Origin: Companilactobacillus baiquanensis
GTDB taxonomy: Bacteria; Bacillota; Bacilli; Lactobacillales; Lactobacillaceae
Direction of reading: 5' to 3'
Length of the DNA stretch: 33,995 nt
NCBI RefSeq assembly: GCF_003946605.1
Contig: NZ_RHOQ01000007.1
Span: forward strand, 1-33,995
The notes under the pieces are model-generated. The model was not told the origin of the DNA, did not search any database, and worked only from the letters and a program-made list of their open reading frames with translations. Shown here one piece after another: positions 1 through 11,002 of this stretch. The position numbers and the translations under genes were made by a program. The first letter of the stretch is position 1; each line of letters starts with the position of its first letter.

Positions 1-1660
<1,660 letters not shown>

Positions 1661-1678
1661 TTTTTTTTTAATAAAAAA

Positions 1679-1693
1679 AGCCACGGAGTGGCT
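1679..1693 (-). terminator. hairpin reading as a minus-strand terminator
   Basis: AGCCAC/GTGGCT forms a 6-bp stem with a GGA loop. The A-run lies on its left, so only the minus-strand transcript would have the hairpin followed by a U-run. On the plus strand, where tgt and yajC are read, there is no U-run after it. No minus-strand gene lies nearby that would need it, so its role is unclear. Confidence 0.35.
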
Positions 1694-1752
1694 AGGTATG
1701 TCAATCTTTGTTATTCTATAATAAGGATAGTAATTATTAAGAGGTGGAAAAT

Positions 1753-2205
1753 TTGAATATTTTAACATTGGGCGCTGCAGCTGGTGGATTATCATCATAT
1801 AGTTTCTTTATCATTATCATTCTTATGGTCGTGGTAATGTACTTTATGTCAGTTCGTCCTCAAAAGAAGCAACAACAAAAACGTCAAGAGATGCTAAAGG
1901 CTATGAGTACAGGTGATAGCGTCGTTACACTTGGTGGTATTAAAGGAAAGATCCATTCAATCGATCATGAATCTGAAGAAGTCGTTGTTGACTGTGATGG
2001 TATCTATCTAACATTTGATTTGAAGTTTATTCGTTCAACAACTCCTGCTGCCAAAGCAGCACAAAAGGCTGAAGTACAAAAGCCAGCAGAAGACAAAAAA
2101 GAAGTTGAAACAAAGGCAGACGACACATCAGAAAAAGAAGCTCCTAAAGAAAATGATGATGCTAAAACTGATGAAACAACTGACGAAACAAAAGAAGATA
2201 AATAA
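1753..2205 (+). CDS. yajC: preprotein translocase accessory subunit YajC
   Basis: YajC is a small membrane protein associated with the SecYEG/SecDF complex. The product (150 aa) has one N-terminal membrane segment at about residues 13-33, rich in Phe, Ile and Val. It is followed by the family's SVRPQKKQQQKRQEM-type motif and a beta-rich domain with VVTLGGIKGKI. The C-terminal ~45 residues are a highly charged Glu/Lys/Asp tail, longer than in many homologues. I choose TTG 1753, because GAGGTGG at 1741-1747 lies 5 nt before it. A GTG at 1744 sits inside that ribosome-binding site. A TATAAT at 1717-1722 could be the -10 box of a local promoter, with no good -35. Confidence 0.93.
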   Translation: MNILTLGAAAGGLSSYSFFIIIILMVVVMYFMSVRPQKKQQQKRQEMLKAMSTGDSVVTLGGIKGKIHSIDHESEEVVVDCDGIYLTFDLKFIRSTTPAAKAAQKAEVQKPAEDKKEVETKADDTSEKEAPKENDDAKTDETTDETKEDK

Positions 2206-2214
2206 TTTTTTAAG

Positions 2215-2253
2215 AAAGACGGTAATTCTATTTTTGAATTACTGTCTTTTTTT
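2215..2253 (+). terminator. intrinsic terminator after yajC
   Basis: A 14-bp stem, AAAGACGGTAATTC with GAATTACTGTCTTT (one G-U pair), encloses a 7-nt loop and is followed by a run of seven T. It closes the tgt-yajC unit. Confidence 0.9.
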
Positions 2254-2421
2254 AGGGAAAAACTATTTTCGCTTTTTACTTGCCTTATAGTTGGGTCCAA
2301 GGTTTAAAATGATATTTGTATCAGAGAGTCAATAATAAAGATGTTTTTAAAATGATAGTGTAAAATAGAAATATACGTTTTATTAATGAAATCAGACGAT
2401 TCATCAAAGGGAGTTTAGAGA

Positions 2422-3858
2422 ATGGCTACAGAAAAATCAGCAGTTTTTATAATTTTTGGTGGTTCCGGTGATCTAGCTCATCGTAAATTATACCCAGCTT
2501 TATACCGCTTGTTTAAAGCAGGAATGTTAAAAGATCACTTTGCAGTAATTGGAACGGCAAGACGCCCATGGAGCAATGAATATTTTCGTCAAACAGTTGT
2601 AACGTCACTAGAGGATTTTGATGATGATAAAAGAATGATGGAGAACTTTGCTATGCATTTCTTCTATCAATCACATGATGTTAATGATTCAGATCATTAT
2701 ATTGCCTTGAAACAATTGGCAAGTAAACTTGATGATCGTTTTGAAACGGGTCGCAATCGTGTTTATTATATGGCCATCGCTCCTAGATTTTTTGGAACTG
2801 TTGCAGCTCACATTAAGTCAGAAGGTTTGAAGACTGACGGATATAATCGTTTAGTTATTGAAAAACCCTTTGGACGAGACTTTAAGAGTGCCTGTGATTT
2901 AAATGACGCTTTATCTAAGGCATTTACCGAAAAGGAAATTTATCGAATTGATCATTATTTAGGTAAGAAGATGGTTCAAGAAATTCCTAATCTGCGTCGT
3001 AAGAATCCTACATTTGATAAAATTCTAAATAATGAATATGTGTCAAATGTTCAAGTTACTTTAGGCGAGTCATTGGGCGTTGAGGATCGTGGCGGATATT
3101 ATGAAACTGCAGGTGCTCTACGTGATATGGTTCAAAACCACATTATGCAAATTATCGGTGTGGTGGCTATGGATGAACCTGAAGTCATGGAGGCAGATGC
3201 AATTCATGAGATTAAAGATGAGTTGTTTGCTAGTTTAAAGGATCTTACACCTGAAGAAGTTTCTAAAGACTTTGTTCGAGGTCAATATGATACTGACAAT
3301 ATGGGAAAACTAAATCCTTATCGCAAAGAAGATAAAGTTGAAGAGGACTCTAATGTAGAAACATTTGTTGCCGGTAAAATTGAATTTAAGAATGATCGTT
3401 GGGAAAATGTTCCTTTCTATGTTCGTTCAGGTAAGAGAATGCCTAAGAAGTCTTCCAGAATCGACATCGTATTTAATGAAAAAGTTGCTGATCTTGGTAT
3501 CAGACCTAATACAATTGTGACATTTTTCATTGAACCTGAAGAAGGCAGCAGTATTTTGATCAATGGGATCGATTATCAATCTGTAAAACAAGATTTGATC
3601 AAATATCCAGAAGATCCTGAGATCTTTAATGATGCACGTGAAGCGTATGAAAGTTTGATAATTGATATTCTTGCAGGTGATAAAGCCAACTTTACATTGT
3701 GGGAAGAATTGAAGAGTACGTGGAAATATATTGATGTAATTAGAGAACAATGGGATAAAGAATCACCTAAATTTCCTAATTATTTGAGTAATACAATGGG
3801 TCCAGATACTGCCGACACACTTTTAGAGAAAGATGGTAATTCTTGGATCTGGAATTAA
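2422..3858 (+). CDS. zwf: glucose-6-phosphate 1-dehydrogenase
   Basis: This enzyme oxidises glucose 6-phosphate to 6-phosphogluconolactone with reduction of NAD(P), feeding the pentose phosphate/phosphoketolase route. The 478-aa product is close to the family's usual ~490. The nucleotide-binding loop GGSGDLA is at residues 13-19, and the substrate-binding signature RIDHYLGK is at 175-182. ATG 2422 is preceded by AAAGGGAG at 2407-2413. It is the first gene of a tight run with dinB, nrnA and cshB. The 168 bp upstream, after the yajC terminator, hold a possible -10 (TAAAAT, 2361-2366) but no clear -35. Confidence 0.97.
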   Translation: MATEKSAVFIIFGGSGDLAHRKLYPALYRLFKAGMLKDHFAVIGTARRPWSNEYFRQTVVTSLEDFDDDKRMMENFAMHFFYQSHDVNDSDHYIALKQLASKLDDRFETGRNRVYYMAIAPRFFGTVAAHIKSEGLKTDGYNRLVIEKPFGRDFKSACDLNDALSKAFTEKEIYRIDHYLGKKMVQEIPNLRRKNPTFDKILNNEYVSNVQVTLGESLGVEDRGGYYETAGALRDMVQNHIMQIIGVVAMDEPEVMEADAIHEIKDELFASLKDLTPEEVSKDFVRGQYDTDNMGKLNPYRKEDKVEEDSNVETFVAGKIEFKNDRWENVPFYVRSGKRMPKKSSRIDIVFNEKVADLGIRPNTIVTFFIEPEEGSSILINGIDYQSVKQDLIKYPEDPEIFNDAREAYESLIIDILAGDKANFTLWEELKSTWKYIDVIREQWDKESPKFPNYLSNTMGPDTADTLLEKDGNSWIWN

Positions 3859-3862
3859 GGCG

Positions 3863-5005
3863 GTGTTTTCAATCGGATTTTTAAGAATACCTATTAGAAT
3901 TGAAGAAAACAGAAAAATCATCCATGTCGATATGGATGCTTTTTTTGCGTCTGTTGAAGAACGAGAACATCCTTATTATAAAAAGAAATGTCTGATCGTT
4001 GCTCCTGATCCACGTAAAAATCACCATCACGGGGTGGTTACAACTGCAAATTATAATGCCAGAAAATATGGTGTTCATTCAGCAATGCCGGCGCAACAAG
4101 CCATCGAACTTATTCCACGTGATAAACTAGTGATCGCACCACCAAACTTTGAATTATATAAGAAAACTTCTAAATATATTCATGGTATCTTTGCCGACGT
4201 AACTGATGTGTTTCAGTCGGTAGCCTTAGATGAAGCCTATCTGGATGTTACTAAGAATAAATTAAATGAACAAAACACTGTTAAGGTAGCTAATTATATT
4301 CAACAGCGAATTATTAAAGAAACCAGACTAACTTGTTCAGTTGGTATTTCGTATAATAAATTTCTGGCAAAGATGGCTTCTGATTATCGTAAGCCATTTG
4401 GCAGGACGATCATTTTAGGTGAATATGCTGAAGACTTTTTAAAACCGATCCCGATTGAAAAATTTAACGGAATTGGTAAAGCTATGCAAAAGAAACTACA
4501 TGATATGGATATTTATACTGGTGAAGATTTACAAAAATTAGATCAAGATGTTTTTTTGCAAACATTTGGTAAACTAGGTTATGTGATGTTTAGACGAGTT
4601 CATGGAATTGATGATTCACAAGTTAATAATCATCGCTTGCGAAAATCTATTGGTCGAGAACGAACCTACAACATGAATTTAGTTTTAGATAACCAGGTTG
4701 AACAAGAATTACATTTTTTAGCAAATTTAGTTAGTGAAGATTTAAAGAAACAGCGGCAACACGGGAAAACGGTTGTTTTGAAATTACGTAATTCTGAATT
4801 TGAAACTATTACGAAACGAATGAGTTTTCAAGATTATGTTCAAAATTCAGATGAAATTTATCGAGTATCTAAGGGAATCTATGATAAATTGAAGGTAAGT
4901 GATCAAAAAATCCGATTATTGGGAATAACCGTGACGAATCTTGATCCATTGTCATATCAAGAAGTTTCATTAAAGCTATTTAAAGACGGAGGCACTAATG
5001 AATAA
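3863..5005 (+). CDS. dinB: DNA polymerase IV (Y family)
   Basis: An error-prone translesion polymerase. The palm carboxylates are visible in IHVDMDAFFASVEERE near the N-terminus and in SVALDEAYLDVT. The SVGISYNKFLAKMASDYRKP stretch is also typical, followed by helix-hairpin-helix and little-finger regions. The start is uncertain. GTG 3863 gives a 380-aa protein whose N-terminus (about 20 residues before RKIIHVDMD) fits the family, but its ribosome-binding site is poor. An in-frame ATG at 3833 would overlap zwf by 26 bp. Either way it appears translationally coupled to zwf. By eye I see no LexA-type box upstream of the run. It overlaps nrnA by 8 bp. Confidence 0.92.
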   Translation: MFSIGFLRIPIRIEENRKIIHVDMDAFFASVEEREHPYYKKKCLIVAPDPRKNHHHGVVTTANYNARKYGVHSAMPAQQAIELIPRDKLVIAPPNFELYKKTSKYIHGIFADVTDVFQSVALDEAYLDVTKNKLNEQNTVKVANYIQQRIIKETRLTCSVGISYNKFLAKMASDYRKPFGRTIILGEYAEDFLKPIPIEKFNGIGKAMQKKLHDMDIYTGEDLQKLDQDVFLQTFGKLGYVMFRRVHGIDDSQVNNHRLRKSIGRERTYNMNLVLDNQVEQELHFLANLVSEDLKKQRQHGKTVVLKLRNSEFETITKRMSFQDYVQNSDEIYRVSKGIYDKLKVSDQKIRLLGITVTNLDPLSYQEVSLKLFKDGGTNE

Positions 5006-5951
5006 GTTTACAGATATAATTGAAACAATTAAAAAGTATGATAGAATTATCATTCTACGTCATCAAAATCCAGATCCAGATGCTTTAGGATCTCAAAAAG
5101 GATTAGCAGTAACTTTACAAAAGGCTTTTCCACAAAAGACTATTTTGATTGGTGGACAAAATTCTGAGGGATTAAAGTGGTTATCCACAATGGACCATAT
5201 TAAAAATGATGATTTTAATGGTGCATTAGTAATAACAACTGATACAGCCAATACGCCAAGAGTTGATGATGACCGCTATGATCAAGGAGACTTTTTGATC
5301 AAGATCGACCATCATCCAAACGACGAAGCATATGGGGATCAGTTGTATGTAAATACTGAAGCTAGTTCTAGTTCTGAAATTATTGCTGATTTTATTGAAG
5401 CTTGTGCAGATTTGACTTTAACTAAGGAAGCCGCCTACTATTTATATGCAGGAATCGTTGGGGATACCGGTCGTTTTATGTATCCTGCTACAACCGAACA
5501 TACGATGTGTGTTGCTGGTAGATTTTTAGCGCTAGGGATCGACGCACCAGGTATAAACCAAAAAATGAATGAAATTACTTTGCAACAAGCTAAACTGCAA
5601 GGTGAGTTATTCGACCGTCTAAAAGTCGATCCATCAGGTGCTGCAATGGCCGTAATTGATGATGATCTGATGAATAAGTTAGATATCAATCAAGAGCAGG
5701 CTAATTCAGTTGTTTCTACACCAGGTCGTTTAGGAGAAGTATTTGCATGGCTAGAAGCAGTTCAAAAACATGATGATACTTATAGGATCCATCTACGTTC
5801 AAAAGGACCAGTCATTAATGAACTTGCCAAGGAACATGACGGTGGTGGTCATCCATTAGCCAGTGGTGCAAATGCCAAGGATTTACAAGAAGTAGACCAG
5901 ATGTATAAAAAATTAATTAAAATCGTAACTGATTTTAAAAAGGGTGAATAA
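4998..5951 (+). CDS. nrnA: DHH-family oligoribonuclease / pAp phosphatase (NrnA type)
   Basis: Enzymes of this family degrade 2-5-nt RNA fragments and dephosphorylate 3'-phosphoadenosine 5'-phosphate. The 317-aa product shows the DHH metal-site motifs in order: HQNPDPDALGS (residues 22-32), DTAN (about 82-85), IDHHPND (103-109) and GIVGDTGRF (152-160). The DHHA1 substrate-binding motif, with GGGHPLASGA, lies at about 282-291. ATG 4998 overlaps the dinB stop and has GACGGAGG at 4985-4992. The stop TAA abuts the cshB ATG, so the genes are almost certainly co-transcribed. Together with cshB this forms an RNA-turnover pair. Confidence 0.93.
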   Translation: MNKFTDIIETIKKYDRIIILRHQNPDPDALGSQKGLAVTLQKAFPQKTILIGGQNSEGLKWLSTMDHIKNDDFNGALVITTDTANTPRVDDDRYDQGDFLIKIDHHPNDEAYGDQLYVNTEASSSSEIIADFIEACADLTLTKEAAYYLYAGIVGDTGRFMYPATTEHTMCVAGRFLALGIDAPGINQKMNEITLQQAKLQGELFDRLKVDPSGAAMAVIDDDLMNKLDINQEQANSVVSTPGRLGEVFAWLEAVQKHDDTYRIHLRSKGPVINELAKEHDGGGHPLASGANAKDLQEVDQMYKKLIKIVTDFKKGE

Positions 5952-7298
5952 ATGACAAAATTTTCACAGTACAATTTCAATGATGCTATTAATAAATCAT
6001 TGAAAGAAATTCATTTCGATGAGCCAACGCCAGTTCAAGAGGCAGTTATCTCACTTGTGAATAAGAAAAAAGATATTATTGTGCAATCGGAAACAGGCTC
6101 TGGTAAGACACATGCTTTCTTATTGCCAATTTTGAATGCAATAACAAAAAATCAAAATGTTCAGGCTTTGATCGCAACACCTAGTCGTGAATTGGCTTAT
6201 CAAATATATGAAGATACACAAGATATTTTGAAGAACTATCCTGAAGAATATAATGCCTTTATCTTTGTTGGTGGAGCTGATCGTGAACGTCAAAAAAGAA
6301 AACTCAATGCCCATCAGCCACAAATAGCCATTGGTACACCAGGTAGATTATGGGACTTGATTCGAGAAAATGATCTACATGTTGAAAATGTTGAACGCTT
6401 TGTTGTTGATGAAGCCGATATGACTTTAGACATGGGATTTTTGAACGATATTGACCATATTGCTGCTAAAATGCCTGAAAATCATGAAATGTTAGTCTTT
6501 TCAGCAACTATTCCACAAAAATTAGAGCCTTTTTTGAAGAAATATATGAAAGGTCCTAAGCGAATTGAATTAAAAAATTCATCAGTTATTGCTAAAAATG
6601 TTGATAATTGGTTAATGTTTACGCATGGTCGTGATAAAAAAGAACTGATTTATCAATTGATGACTTTAGGATCACCATATATGGCTTTGATCTTTGCTAA
6701 TACGAAGAAAACTGTTGATGAGATATATGAATATCTTAAAAATAAAGGTTTGAAAGTTGCTAGGATTCATGGTGGATTAACTCCTCGTGAAAGAAAACGA
6801 GTTATGAAGCAAGTTGAAAATATGGAATATCAATTCGTAGTTGCAACTGATTTAGCAGCTCGAGGTATTGATATCAATGGAGTTTCTCACGTTATCAATG
6901 CTGAGATCCCAGATGACTTGGAATTCTTTATTCATCGTGTTGGTAGAACAGGTCGTAACAAGATGTCAGGTATCGCTATTACACTTTATGCTCCAGGTGA
7001 AGAACATAAAGTTGCAGATATCGAACATTTAGGAATCAAGTTTAAACCAAAAGAATTAAAGAATAATGAAATCGTTGATGGCTATGATCGTGATCGTCGT
7101 GAAGATCGTCATGCTAGTCAAGACAAACTGGATACTAAGTTAGTTGGTTTTGTTAAAAAACAAAAAGTTAAGAAGAAGCCTGGCTACAAGAAAAAGATTC
7201 GCCAAGCAATTTCAACTGAAAAACGTCAACAAAGAAAGATCAAGAATCGTCAAGAAATGCGTAAACAACGTGATGCAAGACGTAAAAATAACAAATAG
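5952..7298 (+). CDS. cshB: DEAD-box RNA helicase, CshB-like
   Basis: An ATP-dependent RNA helicase of 448 aa. The motifs appear in order: FDEPTPVQ (Q motif, 22-29), SETGSGKT (Walker A, 46-53), TPSRELA (Ia), GTPGR (Ib), VDEAD (II, DEAD at 153-156), FSATIP (III), VATDLAARGID (V) and HRVGRTGR (VI). The C-terminal ~50 residues are very rich in Lys, Arg and Gln, typical of an RNA-binding tail. The length and short first domain fit the CshB (YqfR) group, linked in Bacillus to cold adaptation and RNA decay. It starts at the base after the nrnA stop. Confidence 0.93.
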   Translation: MTKFSQYNFNDAINKSLKEIHFDEPTPVQEAVISLVNKKKDIIVQSETGSGKTHAFLLPILNAITKNQNVQALIATPSRELAYQIYEDTQDILKNYPEEYNAFIFVGGADRERQKRKLNAHQPQIAIGTPGRLWDLIRENDLHVENVERFVVDEADMTLDMGFLNDIDHIAAKMPENHEMLVFSATIPQKLEPFLKKYMKGPKRIELKNSSVIAKNVDNWLMFTHGRDKKELIYQLMTLGSPYMALIFANTKKTVDEIYEYLKNKGLKVARIHGGLTPRERKRVMKQVENMEYQFVVATDLAARGIDINGVSHVINAEIPDDLEFFIHRVGRTGRNKMSGIAITLYAPGEEHKVADIEHLGIKFKPKELKNNEIVDGYDRDRREDRHASQDKLDTKLVGFVKKQKVKKKPGYKKKIRQAISTEKRQQRKIKNRQEMRKQRDARRKNNK

Positions 7299-7339
7299 TT
7301 TGAGATTTTCTTTGTTAGTTTTCGAGAAGGATTTAAATA

Positions 7340-7368
7340 TTGACTTTTTTTAGTCTTGTCGTTAGTAT
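7340..7368 (+). promoter_or_regulatory. promoter of the alaS T-box leader
   Basis: TTGACT (7340-7345) and TAGTAT (7363-7368) are separated by 17 nt, placing the transcript start just before the T-box leader. The downstream leader supports the call. Confidence 0.7.
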
Positions 7369-7375
7369 TTTCATT

Positions 7376-7567
7376 GGATATATCAAATAATAAATGTCAA
7401 AAGAGAAGGCTAGTCGCTGTAAACGCCAAGACAACTAATTATTTAGATGCTACCAAAATTTTAATTAAATATATGACTTTTTTTGAGAGGCTAACGAAAA
7501 ATCGTTGCAAACAAGGTGGTACCGCGCAGTGGCGTCCTTGAAATTGCAACGGTTTTTATTTTTTTAA
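7376..7567 (+). promoter_or_regulatory. T-box riboswitch leader of alaS
   Basis: A tRNA-sensing leader that should allow alaS transcription when uncharged tRNA-Ala accumulates. The hallmark T-box sequence AAGGTGGTACCGCG is at 7513-7526. Flanking arms CGTTGCAA (7503-7510) and TTGCAACG (7544-7551) form the terminator stem, followed by GGTTTTTATTTTTTT. The stretch 7390-7485 would be stem I. A GCT triplet at 7449-7451 is the best candidate for the alanine specifier codon, but I assigned it without folding. The alanine specificity follows mainly from the downstream gene. Confidence 0.92.
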
Positions 7568-7599
7568 AATAAATAAATTATCTACTTAGGGGAGATAAA

Positions 7600-10239
7600 A
7601 TGAAAAATTTATCTAGTGCAGAAATAAGAAAAATGTTTTTGGATTTTTTCCAATCTAAAGGGCATACTATTGAGCCAAGTGCATCTTTAGTTCCAGTTAA
7701 TGATCCTACTTTATTATGGGTCAATTCTGGAGTTGCAACATTAAAGAAATATTTTGATGGAACAGTAATTCCTAAGAATCCTAGAATTACTAATGCTCAA
7801 AAATGTATCAGAACTAACGATATTGAAAATGTTGGTAAAACTGCTCGTCATCAAACATTCTTTGAAATGCTGGGTAACTTTTCTGTTGGTGATTATTTTA
7901 AAAAGCAGGCCATTCCTTGGGCATTTGAATTTTTAACAAGTCCTGATTGGATCGACATGGATGTTGATAAACTATATGTAACAACTTATCCAAAGGATAC
8001 CGAGACACAAAAGATCTGGGCTGAAGTCGGTATTTTACCTGATCATATCATTAAAGAAGAAGATAACTTTTGGGATATTGGCGAAGGTCCTTGTGGTCCT
8101 GATTCAGAAGTTTTCTATGATCGTGGTCAAAGCTTCAACAATTTGTCAGAAGATGATCCTGAAAATTATCCTGGTGGAGAAAATGAAAGATATTTGGAAG
8201 TTTGGAATATTGTTTTCTCAGAATTAAATCACTTACCAAATGGCAAGTATGTTGAACAACCACATAAGAACATTGATACGGGTATGGGATTAGAACGTTT
8301 AGTTTCGATCGTTCAAGGTACTAAGACTAATTTTGAGACCGATCTTTTCAAACCTATCATCGAACAAGCTGAAGAATTAAGCGACAATCGTAAGTATGGC
8401 ATTAATGATGAAGATGATGTATCATTTAAAATCATCGCTGATCATGCTAGAACAGTTTCATTTGCGGTTGGTGACGGAGCTTTACCTTCTAATGAAGGAC
8501 GAGGTTATGTTATTAGACGTTTGATCAGACGAGCTGTTTTAAATGGTAAGAAGATTGGTATAGATGGACCATTTCTTTATAAATTAGTACCAACTGTTGG
8601 TAAAATTATGGAAAGTTACTATCCAGAAGTAAGCCAACAACAAGATTTCATTGCAAAAACTATTCAACAAGAAGAAAAACGCTTTTCAGATACATTAAAT
8701 GATGGTTTAGCATTACTAAATGGTGTTATTGCCGACCTTCATAAAAATAATGAAAAAATGATCGATGGTGCTTCTGCTTTCAAACTTTATGATACATATG
8801 GTTTTCCATTGGAAATGACTCGTGAGTATGCTCATGATGAAAACTTGGAAATCGATGAAGATGGCTTCAAAGAAAATATGGAAGCACAAAAACAACGTGC
8901 TCGTGCCGCCCGTGGTAACTTACAATCTATGGGTATGCAAGATGAAACCTTGATGGAAATAAAAACTAAGAGTGAGTTCGTTGGTTATGATCATGATGAA
9001 ATCAAAGCTACTTTGAAAAACATTGTAGTTGAAGATGAAGAAATGCAGACTGTATCAGAAGGCGAAGCCCAACTTGTCTTTGATAAAACTCCTTTCTATG
9101 CTGAAATGGGTGGACAAGTAGCTGATATTGGTGGCATTTATGATGACAATGATAATCAAGTTGCTGAAGTTGTTGATGTTCAACATGCACCAAATGGACA
9201 AAATATTCATTTAGTTAATGTTTTCAATGAGTTAAAGGCTGGCGATAAATACGAATTGAAGATCGATACTGATTTTCGTGAAAAAGTTCGTCATAATCAC
9301 ACTGCTACTCACTTGTTGGATCAAGCATTACGTGACGTTGTTGGTTCAAGAACTCATCAAGCTGGATCATTAGTTGAACCTGATTATTTGAGATTTGATT
9401 TTAACAGCAACTCTGCACTGACAGAAGATCAGATCAGTCAATTGGAAACAATCGTTAACAAGAAGATCTGGCAATCGATCCCAGTTCAAACTGAAGTTCT
9501 TCCTATTGAAGAAGCTAAGAAAAAGAAGGGTGCAATTGCACTGTTTAGTGAGAAATATGGTGATTTAGTACGTGTCGTTGAAATAGATGACTATTCGGTT
9601 GAATTTTGTGGTGGAACGCATGCTAGAAATACTTCCGAACTAGGACTATTTAAAATCACATCTGAATCAGCAATTGGATCAGGTATCAGAAGAGTTGAAG
9701 CTGTTACAGGTGAAGAAGCATTTGAGTATCTAAATACACAATTACACTTATTACAAGAAACAGCTGATACAATGAAAGTTAATCAATTGAAAGATGTTCC
9801 ACAACGTGCTAGTCAATTGATCGATGATAATAAAGCACTAAAACGTGATAACCAAAATCTTAAGACTCAACTAACAAGTCAAAAATCAAATGAGATCTTT
9901 GATCATGTAGAAGAAATTAATGGATTTAAGGTTATTGCAGAAATAATTCCAGCAGATATGGCTGCCCTAAGACAACTTGCCGATAAATGGAAGAACGATA
10001 ATAGTTCCGATATTTTAGTATTAGGAGCAAGTGCAGATAAGAAAGCCAGCTTAGTCGTTGCCGTAAATAAAGATTCACAAGCAAAAGGTGTCAAAGCCGG
10101 CGATGTGATCAAGAAGATCGCTAAAGAGATCCAAGGTGGCGGCGGTGGTCGTCCAGACATGGCACAAGCTGGTGGTAAAAACCCTGCTGGTTTAACAAAT
10201 GCGTTACAAATGGCTAAAGATGTTATTAAATCTTATTAA
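7600..10239 (+). CDS. alaS: alanine-tRNA ligase
   Basis: Charges tRNA-Ala and edits Ser/Gly mischarging. The 879-aa length is typical. The class II catalytic core occupies about residues 1-400. The editing domain carries the zinc motifs HTATH (His567, His571) and CGGTH (Cys670, His674). The C-terminal DHHA1 domain ends with a Gly-rich GGGGGRPDMAQAGG stretch at about 846-859. ATG 7600 is preceded by TAGGGGAG (7587-7594). Its expression should be controlled by the T-box leader immediately upstream. A TATAAT at 10247-10252, just after the stop, may start the next unit. Confidence 0.98.
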   Translation: MKNLSSAEIRKMFLDFFQSKGHTIEPSASLVPVNDPTLLWVNSGVATLKKYFDGTVIPKNPRITNAQKCIRTNDIENVGKTARHQTFFEMLGNFSVGDYFKKQAIPWAFEFLTSPDWIDMDVDKLYVTTYPKDTETQKIWAEVGILPDHIIKEEDNFWDIGEGPCGPDSEVFYDRGQSFNNLSEDDPENYPGGENERYLEVWNIVFSELNHLPNGKYVEQPHKNIDTGMGLERLVSIVQGTKTNFETDLFKPIIEQAEELSDNRKYGINDEDDVSFKIIADHARTVSFAVGDGALPSNEGRGYVIRRLIRRAVLNGKKIGIDGPFLYKLVPTVGKIMESYYPEVSQQQDFIAKTIQQEEKRFSDTLNDGLALLNGVIADLHKNNEKMIDGASAFKLYDTYGFPLEMTREYAHDENLEIDEDGFKENMEAQKQRARAARGNLQSMGMQDETLMEIKTKSEFVGYDHDEIKATLKNIVVEDEEMQTVSEGEAQLVFDKTPFYAEMGGQVADIGGIYDDNDNQVAEVVDVQHAPNGQNIHLVNVFNELKAGDKYELKIDTDFREKVRHNHTATHLLDQALRDVVGSRTHQAGSLVEPDYLRFDFNSNSALTEDQISQLETIVNKKIWQSIPVQTEVLPIEEAKKKKGAIALFSEKYGDLVRVVEIDDYSVEFCGGTHARNTSELGLFKITSESAIGSGIRRVEAVTGEEAFEYLNTQLHLLQETADTMKVNQLKDVPQRASQLIDDNKALKRDNQNLKTQLTSQKSNEIFDHVEEINGFKVIAEIIPADMAALRQLADKWKNDNSSDILVLGASADKKASLVVAVNKDSQAKGVKAGDVIKKIAKEIQGGGGGRPDMAQAGGKNPAGLTNALQMAKDVIKSY

Positions 10240-10302
10240 AGTGGGCTATAATTGAAGTAAGATTTTTTCAACCATTTAAATAATGTTATATGGAGGTTTG
10301 CC

Positions 10303-10560
10303 ATGAGTTCACTTGATAAAACAATGAGTTTTGACTTTAATGAGAATAAAGGCAAAGATGTAAAAGATACACTTCAAAGTGTCTACCAATCTTTAGAAGA
10401 AAAGGGATATAATCCTATTAATCAAATAGTCGGATACTTGTTATCAGGGGATCCAGCCTATATTCCAAGACACAATGATGCTAGAAATCTAATTTTGAAG
10501 CATGAAAGGGACGAGATAATTGAAGAATTAGTTAAAAGTTATCTCGGTCAAAACAAGTAA
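10303..10560 (+). CDS. yrzL: IreB/YrzL family protein (UPF0297)
   Basis: An 85-aa cytosolic protein. The sequence opens [16 protein letters not shown] and contains [21 protein letters not shown], both typical of the family. In Enterococcus the homologue IreB is a phosphoprotein substrate of the IreK/IreP kinase-phosphatase pair. The Thr residue in the N-terminal DKTMSF motif matches the region phosphorylated there, which is family knowledge rather than something shown here. TGGAGG at 10291-10296 precedes ATG 10303. Its TAA overlaps the ruvX ATG by one base. The yrzL-ruvX-yrzB order after alaS is conserved in Firmicutes. Confidence 0.93.
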   Translation: MSSLDKTMSFDFNENKGKDVKDTLQSVYQSLEEKGYNPINQIVGYLLSGDPAYIPRHNDARNLILKHERDEIIEELVKSYLGQNK

Positions 10561-10994
10561 TGCGGTTATTAGGATTAGACGTCGGCTCAAGAACTGTTGG
10601 AGTAGCCGCTAGCGATTTGTTAGGTTGGACAGCTCAAGGAGTTGAAATTATTCGTATTAATGAGGATGATGGGGATTTTGGTTTAGATAGATTGGCCGAA
10701 ATTATTAAAGATAAACAAGCAACTGGTGTTGTCATTGGTTTACCTAAGAATATGAATAATACTGAGGGACCTAGGGTTGAAAAGTCTCGTGAGTACGGTA
10801 ACATGGTGGAAGAAAAATTTAATTTGCCAGTCGACTATATCGATGAAAGATTGACTACTGTTCAAGCTGAACGCATGTTGGTTGATGAAGCAAATGTCTC
10901 ACGCAAAAAGCGTAAAAAAGTTATTGATAAAATAGCAGCCGAAATGATTTTACAAAATTATTTAGATGCGAAAGGTAAATTAACACGAAAATAG
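10560..10994 (+). CDS. ruvX: RuvX/YqgF family RNase H-fold nuclease
   Basis: A 144-aa protein with an RNase H-like fold, annotated as a putative Holliday-junction resolvase. In E. coli the homologue YqgF is linked to 16S rRNA 5' maturation. Visible motifs are [16 protein letters not shown] at the N-terminus (first Asp of the metal site), VIGLPKNMN in the middle, and [15 protein letters not shown] with the acidic pair. The ATG overlaps the yrzL stop (TAATG), so the two are translationally coupled. yrzB follows after 8 bp. Confidence 0.94.
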   Translation: MRLLGLDVGSRTVGVAASDLLGWTAQGVEIIRINEDDGDFGLDRLAEIIKDKQATGVVIGLPKNMNNTEGPRVEKSREYGNMVEEKFNLPVDYIDERLTTVQAERMLVDEANVSRKKRKKVIDKIAAEMILQNYLDAKGKLTRK

Positions 10995-11002
10995 GTGAAA
11001 AT

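Noticed and set aside
2105..2290. 61-codon frame within and after yajC
   Set aside because: It is an out-of-frame reading of the Lys/Glu-rich yajC tail and the terminator.
7356..7541. 61-codon frame between cshB and alaS
   Set aside because: It lies across the T-box promoter and leader, and has no ribosome-binding site.
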